Shown here: piece after piece, positions 24,459 through 32,380 of the stretch | How positions within the stretch are numbered: the first letter of the stretch is position 1 | Layout: each line of letters starts with the position of its first letter | Origin: Sphingobacteriales bacterium | GTDB lineage: Bacteria; Bacteroidota; Bacteroidia; Chitinophagales; Chitinophagaceae | Assembly (NCBI GenBank): GCA_004144175.1 | Contig: SEFT01000019.1 | Span: 16,124-80,123, forward strand | Length of the DNA stretch: 64,000 bases | Reading direction: 5' to 3' | Notes under the pieces: model-generated | What the model was told of the DNA's origin: nothing | The model's input: only the letters and a program-made list of their open reading frames with translations | The model's database searches: none | Translations under genes and position numbers: made by a program

Positions 24459-25829
24459 ATGAGAAAAACATTTCTACTTTTACCTCTTCTTGCATTACAG
24501 CTTTCTGCTGATGCACAATCATATTCCTTCCCGCAATCGGGTCTTAGCCAGCATACCATCGCTGCATTAAACAAGAACATTTCACAAGCTAAAACTTCAG
24601 CTGCGCACGAGCGCCTGTCGGCAGTAGCCACGCATACCATATCAATGGCCGGCGGTGGAATGGAGCTGCAGGATTCTACAAGGTTTAGATACTCCAATGA
24701 TCGCGGCAGTTCATTTACACAGGGCTTGGTCAATGCCTTCAATATGACTGAATTTGCTCTTTTCGATTCTTCCTGGACCTATGAAGAAACCGGCAGCGGT
24801 CTTGGTATGACCGAGTTGTCATCTGCTACCTACAACAGTAGTAACAAACGCCTGTCGCTAACCAACTTTGCAAACAACGGCGGAAGCCTGAAAGGCGAAA
24901 CAGACAAACGCTATGAATACAGTAGCGCAGGCAATATATCTGTAGAACACGAACTGGAATGGAATAATACTGCGAATAAATGGGATTCTGTATCTCGCAC
25001 CTACTATGACTATAATACACTAAATAAACTTGAAAAAGTTACGGTGTATGATGCCGATGCTAAACAGTGGGAGACCAGAACTACAAACCATTATAATGTA
25101 GCGGGTAATGTAGATACAGTGCTTACAGAGAAGTTCAACACCAACTGGGCACCTTCAATGCGCGAGATCCACAGTTTTTCGGGTAATAAGATCAACAAAA
25201 ACCTGGAGCAACGATTTGATGCAGCTTCTTCGTCGTGGAAAGACCAGCGTACCGATAGCTTTGGGTATACAGCCGGTGTAGACTTCTTCACATTCATGGA
25301 GATAAAAGAGTGGGATACTGTGGATGCAGCCTGGAAGAACATCAGCCAAACCTTCCGTGCACTGAATGCAAAACAGTTGATAGAAGAAGAGACCTTTAAA
25401 AACTGGGACACAACAGATGGTGTATGGGAAGCACAGGCCAAGATGACGTGGACATATAATGCCAATCAAAATCCGATAAAGATGGATATGAGACTTCCTG
25501 CATTCCCGCTGCCCGGCCCCATATCCTCTACTCATCTCTACTACGAAACATACTTTAATACGAACGTGGCAGATGTAAAAAAGAATGTGCAAATGACCGT
25601 GTTCCCAAATCCTGCTACCGATAAAGTAAACATCAGTTTTGATAAAGCCAGCGGCTACGCAACAGTTATACTCACTAATGTAGCGGGACAATTGATTTCA
25701 AAAGGCCAGCGTAATGCAGATAGCGGCACAATGGAAGTTTCGTTGCAAGGCCTGCAACCAGGCACTTACCATCTTTCCATACAATTTGCGGATGGCAGCA
25801 TGAGCAGCCAACGCATCGTAAAACAATAA
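24459..25829 (+). CDS. Secreted protein with type IX sorting domain and W/Y-rich repeats
   Basis: This encodes 456 residues from the ATG at 24459, which gives the signal peptide MRKTFLLLPLLALQLSADAQ. The middle (about 140-370) is a series of units of roughly 30-40 residues built on a pattern of Trp/Tyr pairs (NKWDSVSRTYYDYN, KQWETRTTNHYN, SSWKDQRTDSFGY, AAWKNISQTFRAL, GVWEAQAKMTWTYN). The last 80 residues, starting MTVFPNPATDKVNISF, form a type A sorting domain that directs export through the type IX system to the cell surface. The function of the repeats is unknown. A similar protein is encoded convergently at 26184-27470. Confidence 0.85.
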   Translation: MRKTFLLLPLLALQLSADAQSYSFPQSGLSQHTIAALNKNISQAKTSAAHERLSAVATHTISMAGGGMELQDSTRFRYSNDRGSSFTQGLVNAFNMTEFALFDSSWTYEETGSGLGMTELSSATYNSSNKRLSLTNFANNGGSLKGETDKRYEYSSAGNISVEHELEWNNTANKWDSVSRTYYDYNTLNKLEKVTVYDADAKQWETRTTNHYNVAGNVDTVLTEKFNTNWAPSMREIHSFSGNKINKNLEQRFDAASSSWKDQRTDSFGYTAGVDFFTFMEIKEWDTVDAAWKNISQTFRALNAKQLIEEETFKNWDTTDGVWEAQAKMTWTYNANQNPIKMDMRLPAFPLPGPISSTHLYYETYFNTNVADVKKNVQMTVFPNPATDKVNISFDKASGYATVILTNVAGQLISKGQRNADSGTMEVSLQGLQPGTYHLSIQFADGSMSSQRIVKQ

Positions 25830-25858
25830 GAGACTTTGAACTGCAAATGTAGAGAATG

Positions 25859-25885
25859 GGGCCGCTATCGCGCGGCCCTTTCTGT
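25859..25885 (+). terminator. Rho-independent terminator after the gene at 24459
   Basis: This is a GC-only 7-bp stem (GGGCCGC/GCGGCCC) with a 6-nt loop, followed by TTTCTGTGTT. Confidence 0.75.
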
Positions 25886-26129
25886 GTTCTGTAGTGTCAT
25901 CGTTTCGTCATCCAATTTACAATGTTGTGACAATTACATATTGCGTTTAAGACGTTTGCATTGTATATTCATGTCAGTATTTTTTACAATAACCTTCTGA
26001 CATCATAAGGCAATACTTACAATGGCTAAGAGCTCTGATTTGTAAGGGATAGGAGCGAAGGTTTAGTAAGATGTTTTCATGGTGATAGGGTTTATAGGGG
26101 CTGGCCTGTTCACAGGTTGGCTTTCATCA

Positions 26130-26158
26130 AAAAAGGTGCCCATGCAGGACACCTTTTT
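26130..26158. terminator. Terminator serving the minus-strand gene at 26184
   Basis: This is a 9-bp stem (AAAAAGGTG/CACCTTTTT) around an 11-nt loop, with A/T runs on both sides. It lies 25 bp past the stop codon of the minus-strand gene. Confidence 0.75.
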
Positions 26159-26183
26159 ATGGAAGATTTTCTATTTATTGTTT

Positions 26184-27470
26184 TTACTTCTTCTCAAATT
26201 TTATAGGGCTTTGGTTGTTTACCGATATCATATACATGCCCGCCTGTAGCTGCGTCAAGTCTATCTCTTTGCCTGCTATCGACTCTTTTCTGATCGTTCT
26301 TCCACTCATATCGTAAATCGCCACCTCATTCCTGCTTTCTACTTTTGTTCCCAGGTATAGCTTGTTTGTCGCAGGGTTAGGATAGATAGATATGGCAGGC
26401 ACGTTATTAGCGGTTATATTCTCAATACTCAGGGTCGGGTCTTTAAAAATGTATCGCTGTTCCGCTCGTGTATCATAGGCTGTTCCGGTCCAGAAGTAAG
26501 AGAAGGCACTATCTGCTTCATTATCGCCGCCATATTCTATATCCAGTTTGTAGTCGGGTATCAGCTGCGTAGAGTCAATAGTATTCTGTATCCATCTTTT
26601 CCATCCTTTTAGCTGCCCATCGGTGCGGTACTCCTGCACTATCTCCTCAATTGGCTCCCATACGCTGCCCGGCGACTCCTGCGACACGCTGCGGAAGCTC
26701 ACTACCTGGTTGCTGCTATTGTAGGTATATATCAGGCTGTCACCAACACGTACGCCATTGCCATCATAGAAAATGCGGTACGTACTTAATGTGTTTCCAG
26801 CTTTATCCGTATGTATATATCCGGTATCCAGCTGGCTATTGGTGCCGTATACAAATGCACTAGTCACGTTTATGACTGTATCGCTTACATAAGTATAGCT
26901 GCTCCAGTATCGGAAGAATCCATAGTTGGCTGAGTCAAAGATTCTTCTTTTCTGGGTGTCATACTTCATGAGTCGCCTGCCTAGTACGGTATAGTTGCTG
27001 GTGCCCGAGGGTGCCTGCTCTTCTATTACTTCCTCCAGGTTATTATTCACATCATAGTTAAACGATTGCCTTACATCAGTAATGGTAGGATTGGCTGCAT
27101 TCTTTCTCGCATTCTTTATCTGGAAGAACTTGTTTGCTGAATTCATAGTGAATGTGTAGTTGAAACTCGATTCTACATCCCATGCGCCAGTATTCTCGTT
27201 CCAGCTGTCGACCTCTAGCCGGGAGAAATGGCCTGCTGTGTTCTTTTCGCTGTAGTAGCGGCGAAAGTTCTCCCAATTGTCTTTACTAACATCCGGGCGA
27301 TACTGGCGTAGTATAAAAGGATGATTATCGCGGAGCTGATCGAAGTACATATAGGGGCGCTCCAGCGGGTTGCCTATAAAATCTTTTCCGGATTCCAATC
27401 TGTTTTGGGCTTGCAATGAAAGCGCGCATCCGGCGCTGAGGAGGGTAAGCAGTAGTTTTGGTTTGTGCAT
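26184..27470 (-). CDS. Secreted protein with type IX sorting domain, similar to the 24459 product
   Basis: This encodes 428 residues. The signal peptide is MHKPKLLLTLLSAGCALSLQAQ. The body has Trp/Tyr-rich units comparable to those of the convergent neighbour (NTGAWDVESSFNYTF, VRQSFNYDVNNNLEE, SVWEPIEEIVQEYRTDGQL, TAYDTRAEQRYIF). The C-terminal 70 residues, ISIYPNPATNKLYLG..MYMISVNNQSPIKFEKK, form a type A sorting domain. The protein is probably surface-exposed or secreted. It is likely a paralogue of the neighbour, judged by layout and motif style and not by alignment. Confidence 0.83.
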   Translation of the reverse strand: MHKPKLLLTLLSAGCALSLQAQNRLESGKDFIGNPLERPYMYFDQLRDNHPFILRQYRPDVSKDNWENFRRYYSEKNTAGHFSRLEVDSWNENTGAWDVESSFNYTFTMNSANKFFQIKNARKNAANPTITDVRQSFNYDVNNNLEEVIEEQAPSGTSNYTVLGRRLMKYDTQKRRIFDSANYGFFRYWSSYTYVSDTVINVTSAFVYGTNSQLDTGYIHTDKAGNTLSTYRIFYDGNGVRVGDSLIYTYNSSNQVVSFRSVSQESPGSVWEPIEEIVQEYRTDGQLKGWKRWIQNTIDSTQLIPDYKLDIEYGGDNEADSAFSYFWTGTAYDTRAEQRYIFKDPTLSIENITANNVPAISIYPNPATNKLYLGTKVESRNEVAIYDMSGRTIRKESIAGKEIDLTQLQAGMYMISVNNQSPIKFEKK

Positions 27471-27554
27471 GATATGAAAATGAAATTTGGGAGGCGAATG
27501 TAGGATGTCGGTTGCGTCTGATTTTCAGGATATTGTCAAGCGGGCTAAGTTTTG

Positions 27555-27566
27555 ACACAGCTGTGT
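27555..27566. promoter_or_regulatory. 12-bp perfect palindrome in a divergent promoter region
   Basis: ACACAGCTGTGT is a perfect palindrome in the 265-bp gap between the divergent type IX substrate and icd genes. It could be an operator. The evidence is symmetry and position only. Confidence 0.3.
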
Positions 27567-27735
27567 GATAAGTGTGGGTTCGTTTAATATCGGGTTAAAA
27601 ACTGAATGCAGCTATATATGGAACACGTGTTATGCGAGTGCGTTAGTTTATTACGAATCTTACTTTGAAATACTACCATCCCATCCGTTTTTTCAGTAGT
27701 TTCGCGCGCACAGTTTTCAAAAAAATCAAAAGAAC

Positions 27736-29007
27736 ATGACTCCTCAGAAAATTACAATGGGGGCCGACGGAAAGTTGAATGTCCCGGATTGCCCTATTAT
27801 CCCGTTCATTGAAGGCGATGGTATAGGTCCGGACGTTTGGCATGCCAGCAAGCTGGTACTCGACGCGGCTGTAGAGAAGTGTTATAACGGCAAGAAGAAG
27901 ATAGAGTGGAAAGAAATACTGGCAGGTGAAAAAGCCTTTAACCAAACAGGCCAGTGGCTGCCACCCGAAACGCTGGAAATTGCAAAGGAGTACATCGTTT
28001 CAATAAAAGGGCCGCTTACTACACCTGTAGGTGGTGGTATCCGTTCGCTGAACGTGGCTATGCGCCAGGAGCTGGACCTGTACGTTTGTCTTCGCCCCGT
28101 ACAGTGGTTCCAGGGGGTGCCTTCACCGGTAGTACATCCTGAGAAGGTGGATATGGTCATCTTCCGCGAGAACACCGAAGACATTTATGCAGGTATCGAA
28201 TTTCATTACGAAAGCGAAGAAGCAAAGAAACTGTTGAAATTCCTGACTGAAGAAATGGGTGCGGGCAAGAAGATTCGTTTCCCGGAGACCTCTTCTTTCG
28301 GTATCAAGCCGGTTTCAAAAGATGGTTCTGAGCGCCTGGTAAGGGCTGCTATACAGTATGCTATCGAGCATCGCCGTACTTCTGTAGCGCTGGTACACAA
28401 GGGCAACATTATGAAGTTCACCGAAGGTGGCTTTAAGATGTGGGGCTACGAGCTGGCACAGCGCGAGTTTGGCGACAAAGTATACACCTGGGAGCAGTGG
28501 GAGAAAACGAAGAAAGACAGTGGTGAGGAAGCAGCCAACAACGAAATGAAAAAAGCGCAGGTAGACGGTAAGATCATCATCAAAGACGTAATTGCCGACA
28601 ACTTCCTGCAGCAGATACTGCTTGCGCCGCAAGACTACTCTGTAGTAGCTACGCTCAACCTAAATGGCGACTACATATCTGATGCGCTGGCTGCGGCTGT
28701 AGGTGGCATAGGTATAGCGCCGGGTGCTAACATCAACTACAAAACGGGTTATGCGGTATTTGAGGCTACACACGGTACTGCACCGCGTTTTGCCAATACC
28801 GATACCATGAATCCATCGTCGCTGCTGCTGAGTGGTGTAATGATGCTGGAGTACATGGGATGGCACGAGCCAGCCAACTGCATACTGGAAGCATTGAAGA
28901 CTACCATTAAGCGCAAACGTGTAACGGTCGACTTCTACAACCTGATGCATGATGCAACCTTGCTGAAGACAAGCGAGTTTGCACAGGAACTGGTTAAGAA
29001 TATATAA
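27736..29007 (+). CDS. icd: NADP-dependent isocitrate dehydrogenase
   Basis: This TCA-cycle enzyme of 423 residues oxidises isocitrate to 2-oxoglutarate and CO2. [34 protein letters not shown] (the loop whose serine is phosphorylated in E. coli), [29 protein letters not shown] and [16 protein letters not shown] identify the homodimeric type I enzyme. [10 protein letters not shown] belongs to the coenzyme-binding region. No AceK-type kinase is nearby. deoC starts 5 bp downstream and two more genes follow closely, suggesting an operon. Confidence 0.95.
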   Translation: MTPQKITMGADGKLNVPDCPIIPFIEGDGIGPDVWHASKLVLDAAVEKCYNGKKKIEWKEILAGEKAFNQTGQWLPPETLEIAKEYIVSIKGPLTTPVGGGIRSLNVAMRQELDLYVCLRPVQWFQGVPSPVVHPEKVDMVIFRENTEDIYAGIEFHYESEEAKKLLKFLTEEMGAGKKIRFPETSSFGIKPVSKDGSERLVRAAIQYAIEHRRTSVALVHKGNIMKFTEGGFKMWGYELAQREFGDKVYTWEQWEKTKKDSGEEAANNEMKKAQVDGKIIIKDVIADNFLQQILLAPQDYSVVATLNLNGDYISDALAAAVGGIGIAPGANINYKTGYAVFEATHGTAPRFANTDTMNPSSLLLSGVMMLEYMGWHEPANCILEALKTTIKRKRVTVDFYNLMHDATLLKTSEFAQELVKNI

Positions 29008-29012
29008 GCTGT

Positions 29013-29681
29013 ATGGCTTTTGATATTGCCCCCTACATCGACCATACGGTACTGAAGCCTACAACAGTAGATGCAGATATCGTAAGGTTGTGCGAAGAGG
29101 CAAAGAACAATAAGTTTGCAGCAGTATGTGTACCGCCTTATTTTATAAATAAGGCGGTATCTTTTTTAGAAGGCAGCAGTGTCAAAGTGACTACCGTTAT
29201 TGGATTTCCATTTGGCTATAGCAGTACAGGGTCAAAGCTGGAAGAGATAACGCAAGCAATAGCCGATGGCGCAGATGAGCTGGATATCGTTCACAACATG
29301 GCTGCGTTGAAAATTAGAGACTACAATACGCTGGAGGAAGAAATGTCTCAGTGTGTAGCGCTGGCTCATAGCGAAGGAAAGGTGGTGAAAGTGATCATAG
29401 AAAGCGGCGTATTGACGGATGCGGAGGTTATCCATTGCTGCAAACTTTACGCAAGCCTGAATGTCGATTTTGTAAAGACATCCACAGGTTATGCGGAGAC
29501 AGGCGCTACTGCACATGCCGTAAGGCTGATGCGTGCCAACCTGCCCGTAAATATTGCCATTAAAGCATCGGGTGGTATTCGTAACTTTACCTTTGCTAAA
29601 GAGCTGATAGCTGCAGGTGCTACAAGGCTAGGCTGCTCTGCCGGTATGCAGATATTGGAGGAAAGTAAAATGGCTGAATAA
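29013..29681 (+). CDS. deoC: Deoxyribose-phosphate aldolase
   Basis: This cytosolic TIM-barrel aldolase of 222 residues cleaves 2-deoxyribose 5-phosphate into glyceraldehyde 3-phosphate and acetaldehyde. IDHTVLKPTT, VIGFPFGYSS, ADELDIVHNMAAL, FVKTSTGY (Schiff-base lysine) and IKASGGIRNF (second essential lysine) are complete. It lies 5 bp after icd and 2 bp before the SPOR-domain gene. It is unusual in carrying an internal hairpin with a T-run at codons 40-52 that looks like an intrinsic terminator. Confidence 0.95.
   Translation: MAFDIAPYIDHTVLKPTTVDADIVRLCEEAKNNKFAAVCVPPYFINKAVSFLEGSSVKVTTVIGFPFGYSSTGSKLEEITQAIADGADELDIVHNMAALKIRDYNTLEEEMSQCVALAHSEGKVVKVIIESGVLTDAEVIHCCKLYASLNVDFVKTSTGYAETGATAHAVRLMRANLPVNIAIKASGGIRNFTFAKELIAAGATRLGCSAGMQILEESKMAE
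29131..29167 (+). terminator. Terminator-like hairpin inside deoC
   Basis: TACCGCCTTATTT (29131-29143) and AAATAAGGCGGTA (29147-29159) form a perfect 13-bp stem with a 3-nt loop. It is followed at once by TCTTTTTT. It has the form of an intrinsic terminator but lies within the coding region (the VPPYFINKAVSF segment), where the protein is intact. It may cause partial termination or be neutral. Confidence 0.5.
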
Positions 29682-29683
29682 GT

Positions 29684-30136
29684 ATGAAGAAGATAAGGGA
29701 CATTGGTATGGCTATTCTTTTGTTGTGCATTGGCAACAATGCCATTGCACAGAGAATGAAAGTACAGGATAATTTACCCGCCGAAACGGAAATACCTACC
29801 GGTGTCATTGTCCATTCTGACCCCAGGCTGGCTATACTGGAGCGCAAGCACCGCAATATACAGTTGGGTGTTATCCGCTCAGGCCGTGGTTATCGTGTAC
29901 AGATATACAATGGAAACGACCGAAATAAAGCCAACCAGATAAAGGTCGATTTTATGCGCCGCTTCCCGGGCGTGCGTACTTATCTCACATATGTACAGCC
30001 ACAGTTTCGGGTAAAGGTGGGCGACTACCGTGGCCGCGATGAGGCACAGCAGATGTATAACCAGGTATCCGGCTTCTACAACCCCAGCATGATCGTACCT
30101 GATATTATTGTTATCAATACCCTGAAAGATGATTGA
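29684..30136 (+). CDS. Exported SPOR-domain protein
   Basis: This encodes 150 residues with a signal peptide (MKKIRDIGMAILLLCIGNNAIAQ). The C-terminal 75 residues (GYRVQIYNGNDRNKANQIKVDFMRRF..FRVKVGDYRGRDEAQQMY) have the beta-alpha-beta pattern of a SPOR domain. Such domains bind denuded glycan strands of peptidoglycan, often at division sites. The protein is probably periplasmic. The following amidohydrolase gene overlaps its last 8 bp. There is no obvious metabolic link with icd and deoC. Confidence 0.8.
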   Translation: MKKIRDIGMAILLLCIGNNAIAQRMKVQDNLPAETEIPTGVIVHSDPRLAILERKHRNIQLGVIRSGRGYRVQIYNGNDRNKANQIKVDFMRRFPGVRTYLTYVQPQFRVKVGDYRGRDEAQQMYNQVSGFYNPSMIVPDIIVINTLKDD

Positions 30137-31319
30137 TCAAATACGCGAAAAAGCGGCGGCTTACTTCCCCGAAGTACAGGCCATACGCCATCATATACAC
30201 AGCAACCCGGAGCTATCGTTCCAGGAGCACAATACAGCAGCATATATCTCATCGCGCCTTACAGAATGGGGCGTTAAGCATATTGCGGGCATTGCCGGTA
30301 CAGGTATCGCTGCTATCATAGAAGGTAATAACCCCGGCAAGCGTTGTATAGCGCTACGTGCTGATATGGATGCGCTGCCGATACAGGAACTCAATGAAAC
30401 GCCCTATCGTTCGCAGAATGCAGGCGTCATGCACGCCTGCGGACACGATGTGCACAGTAGCTGCCTGCTGGGCGTGGCTAAGATTATGCACGAGCTGAGA
30501 GAGGAGTGGGAGGGTACACTAAAATTGATCTTCCAGCCGGGTGAGGAGAAGCACCCTGGCGGTGCCAGCCTGATGATAGCCGATGGCGTACTGGAAAATC
30601 CCAAGCCGGAAGCCATACTAGCACTACATGTCTATCCGCATCTGCCTGTGGGCACAGCAGGCTTCAGGGCAGGGCAGTACATGGCCAGCGCCGATGAAAT
30701 ATACATTACCATCGAAGGTAAGGGTGGGCACGCTGCACTACCACATCAAACCATCGACCCGATCGCGATAGCCGCTCATGTTATTACTGGCCTACAGCAG
30801 GTAATATCCCGCAAGGGCAATCCGCTGATACCTTCTGTGCTTACGTTCGGTAAAATAGCAGGTGGTTTCGCAACAAATGTGATACCTGATAAGGTTGAGA
30901 TACTGGGCACGCTCCGCACCATGGACGAAACATGGCGGTACAAAGCGCACGAGCTTATAAAAAAGATAACAGAACAAACCTGCGAAGCCTACGGCGCTAC
31001 GGCAACGGTAGAGATACCTATTGGATATCCTTCGCTGTTCAATGATCCTGTACTTACCATGCATGCCGAAGGCTGGGCGAGGGAATACATGGGCGGCGAG
31101 AATGTACATACGCTGGATATGCGTATGGCAGCGGAAGACTTCAGCTTCTATACGCACCACGTACCCGGCTGTTTTTTCCGTATCGGTACCAACCGTAATA
31201 ATGAAGAATTTACAGCACCCGTACACAATGCCCGTTTTGATATAGACGAGCATGCACTGCAAGTAGGTGTCGGCCTCATGGCATGGTGTGCTTACAATGC
31301 TGTTAGCGGTAATAGATAA
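30129..31319 (+). CDS. M20 family amidohydrolase (N-acyl-amino-acid/hippurate hydrolase type)
   Basis: This zinc-dependent hydrolase of 396 residues belongs to the M20D group, which removes acyl groups from amino acids or indole conjugates. Metal and catalytic motifs are ALRADMDALPIQE, MHACGHDVHSS, FQPGEEKHPGG and, near the C-terminus, MAAEDFSFY. GKGGHAALPHQTIDP marks the dimerisation-domain boundary. There is no signal peptide, so it is cytosolic. The ATG lies inside the end of the SPOR gene. The natural substrate is not predictable. Confidence 0.9.
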   Translation: MIDQIREKAAAYFPEVQAIRHHIHSNPELSFQEHNTAAYISSRLTEWGVKHIAGIAGTGIAAIIEGNNPGKRCIALRADMDALPIQELNETPYRSQNAGVMHACGHDVHSSCLLGVAKIMHELREEWEGTLKLIFQPGEEKHPGGASLMIADGVLENPKPEAILALHVYPHLPVGTAGFRAGQYMASADEIYITIEGKGGHAALPHQTIDPIAIAAHVITGLQQVISRKGNPLIPSVLTFGKIAGGFATNVIPDKVEILGTLRTMDETWRYKAHELIKKITEQTCEAYGATATVEIPIGYPSLFNDPVLTMHAEGWAREYMGGENVHTLDMRMAAEDFSFYTHHVPGCFFRIGTNRNNEEFTAPVHNARFDIDEHALQVGVGLMAWCAYNAVSGNR

Positions 31320-31338
31320 TACTAACTCGTAAAAAAGA

Positions 31339-31373
31339 AAACGGGCAAGGCTCGATAAAAGCCTTGCCCGTTT
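31339..31373. terminator. Bidirectional terminator
   Basis: This is a 14-bp perfect stem (AAACGGGCAAGGCT/AGCCTTGCCCGTTT) with a 7-nt loop, between convergent genes. Confidence 0.88.
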
Positions 31374-31393
31374 GCCATAATAGCAAGTACATA

Positions 31394-31663
31394 CTAAAAG
31401 TGAACATCGATAATGGCGTTCAGCGGAATGGTGGTACCGCCCTTTAGCTGCAGGTAGTTTTCCGTTACAGACCATACCGTAGTAGATACACTACGCGGGC
31501 CTTGTGTCGTTTCAAAAGTAATACTGGTTTTGCCTTTAAATTCATTCCCCAGACGAGCCGCATAATTCAGGTCCTTACTCCACATTTCTGTATTGTCTAC
31601 AAAGGCGGGAACGATCTTGTACTGCTGTATTTCTTCTTTTGGGATTAAAGTGGCATTCATCAC
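31394..31663 (-). CDS. Hypothetical 89-residue protein
   Basis: This is a small soluble protein; ATG codons at 31663 and 31660 are both possible starts. The sequence has a charged helical N-terminus (NATLIPKEEIQQYKIVPAFVDN) and then beta-strand-like segments (KTSITFETTQGPRSVSTTVWSVTENYLQLKGG..IPLNAIIDVHF). There is no signal peptide and no recognised family. It is monocistronic, with terminators on both sides, which supports an independent gene. Confidence 0.65.
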   Translation of the reverse strand: MMNATLIPKEEIQQYKIVPAFVDNTEMWSKDLNYAARLGNEFKGKTSITFETTQGPRSVSTTVWSVTENYLQLKGGTTIPLNAIIDVHF

Positions 31664-31708
31664 TATTAAAACTTTTAGTTACTCTAAATTTACACATTTT
31701 TGAAATAA

Positions 31709-31743
31709 AAAAAGCCTGTGGTTTCAGCGACCACAGGCTTTTT
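31709..31743 (-). terminator. Terminator of the metal-uptake-like operon
   Basis: This is a 14-bp perfect stem (AAAAAGCCTGTGGT/ACCACAGGCTTTTT) with a 7-nt loop, 36 bp past the stop codon of the minus-strand lipoprotein gene. Confidence 0.88.
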
Positions 31744-31778
31744 TACATTTTATTTTATAGCACAAAAACGCTGCCAAA

Positions 31779-32351
31779 TTATCTTATCCGTACGTTAAAT
31801 ACCGCCTGCATATCCGTTTCTCCACCCGCAGCTGCTGGCGTAGCTGCGGCCTTATCTGTCGGCTGATGTTTCAATGTGACAGTCATGGTACCTGTACCGC
31901 TGGCTGTTGTTTTAAACCCTACAGTGTGATTAAATGGCTTGCCCGCGTTGTCCTTACTGCCATCTGTTATGGCAATAGATCCTGCACCCGATGTCGGGTT
32001 AGATTCGTAAAGGAAAAGATGTTCGTCTTTTTCTGCTATCACTTCGCTGGTAATGTTCTCTGCGGGATTTTCCTTTTCATTCAGTACTTGTATCTCCACA
32101 TTGTAGCTGGTATTGGTATCGAGTATCAGCGAGTCTTTCGTTACAAGGCCGGGCGTCGGTGTTTCAAATCCGTTTTCCACTCTATAGCTAAAGCTTTGAT
32201 TGAAACCTTTAGCATTGGTGACGTTCAATTTTACGGTTGTTATCAGTTCCTGCTCTTCAGGCTCCGGAACTTCTACTTTTTTGTTGCAAGATGCAAAGAC
32301 AGAGATGAGTGTAATAAAGGCAAATACGATGTAAAGATTGTTACGTTTCAT
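31779..32351 (-). CDS. Lipoprotein encoded with a TonB-dependent receptor
   Basis: This encodes 190 residues. The signal peptide MKRNNLYIVFAFITLISVFASC ends in a lipobox with C22, and a Glu/Pro-rich tether follows. The body is predicted beta-sandwich (TVKLNVTNAKGFNQSFSYRV, TGTMTVTLKHQP). His residues occur in DEHLFLY, FNHTVGF and LKHQP. It follows the TonB receptor by 29 bp and is the last gene before the terminator, so it probably functions with the receptor as a surface or periplasmic accessory. No named family is recognised. Confidence 0.7.
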   Translation of the reverse strand: MKRNNLYIVFAFITLISVFASCNKKVEVPEPEEQELITTVKLNVTNAKGFNQSFSYRVENGFETPTPGLVTKDSLILDTNTSYNVEIQVLNEKENPAENITSEVIAEKDEHLFLYESNPTSGAGSIAITDGSKDNAGKPFNHTVGFKTTASGTGTMTVTLKHQPTDKAAATPAAAGGETDMQAVFNVRIR

Positions 32352-32380
32352 TTTTTGTTTTTTGAAAGATTGTTAATAGA

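Larger units (their letters stand above)
25830..26183. other. Intergenic region between two convergent type IX substrate genes
   Basis: It holds a terminator for each flanking gene (25859-25885 and 26130-26158) and otherwise AT-rich DNA. I see no gene. The segment around 25915-26100 has no repeat or hairpin of note. Confidence 0.6.

Noticed and set aside
29131..29167. Hairpin in deoC as evidence that deoC is two genes or a pseudogene
   Set aside because: The reading frame passes through without interruption and the aldolase motifs on both sides are intact.
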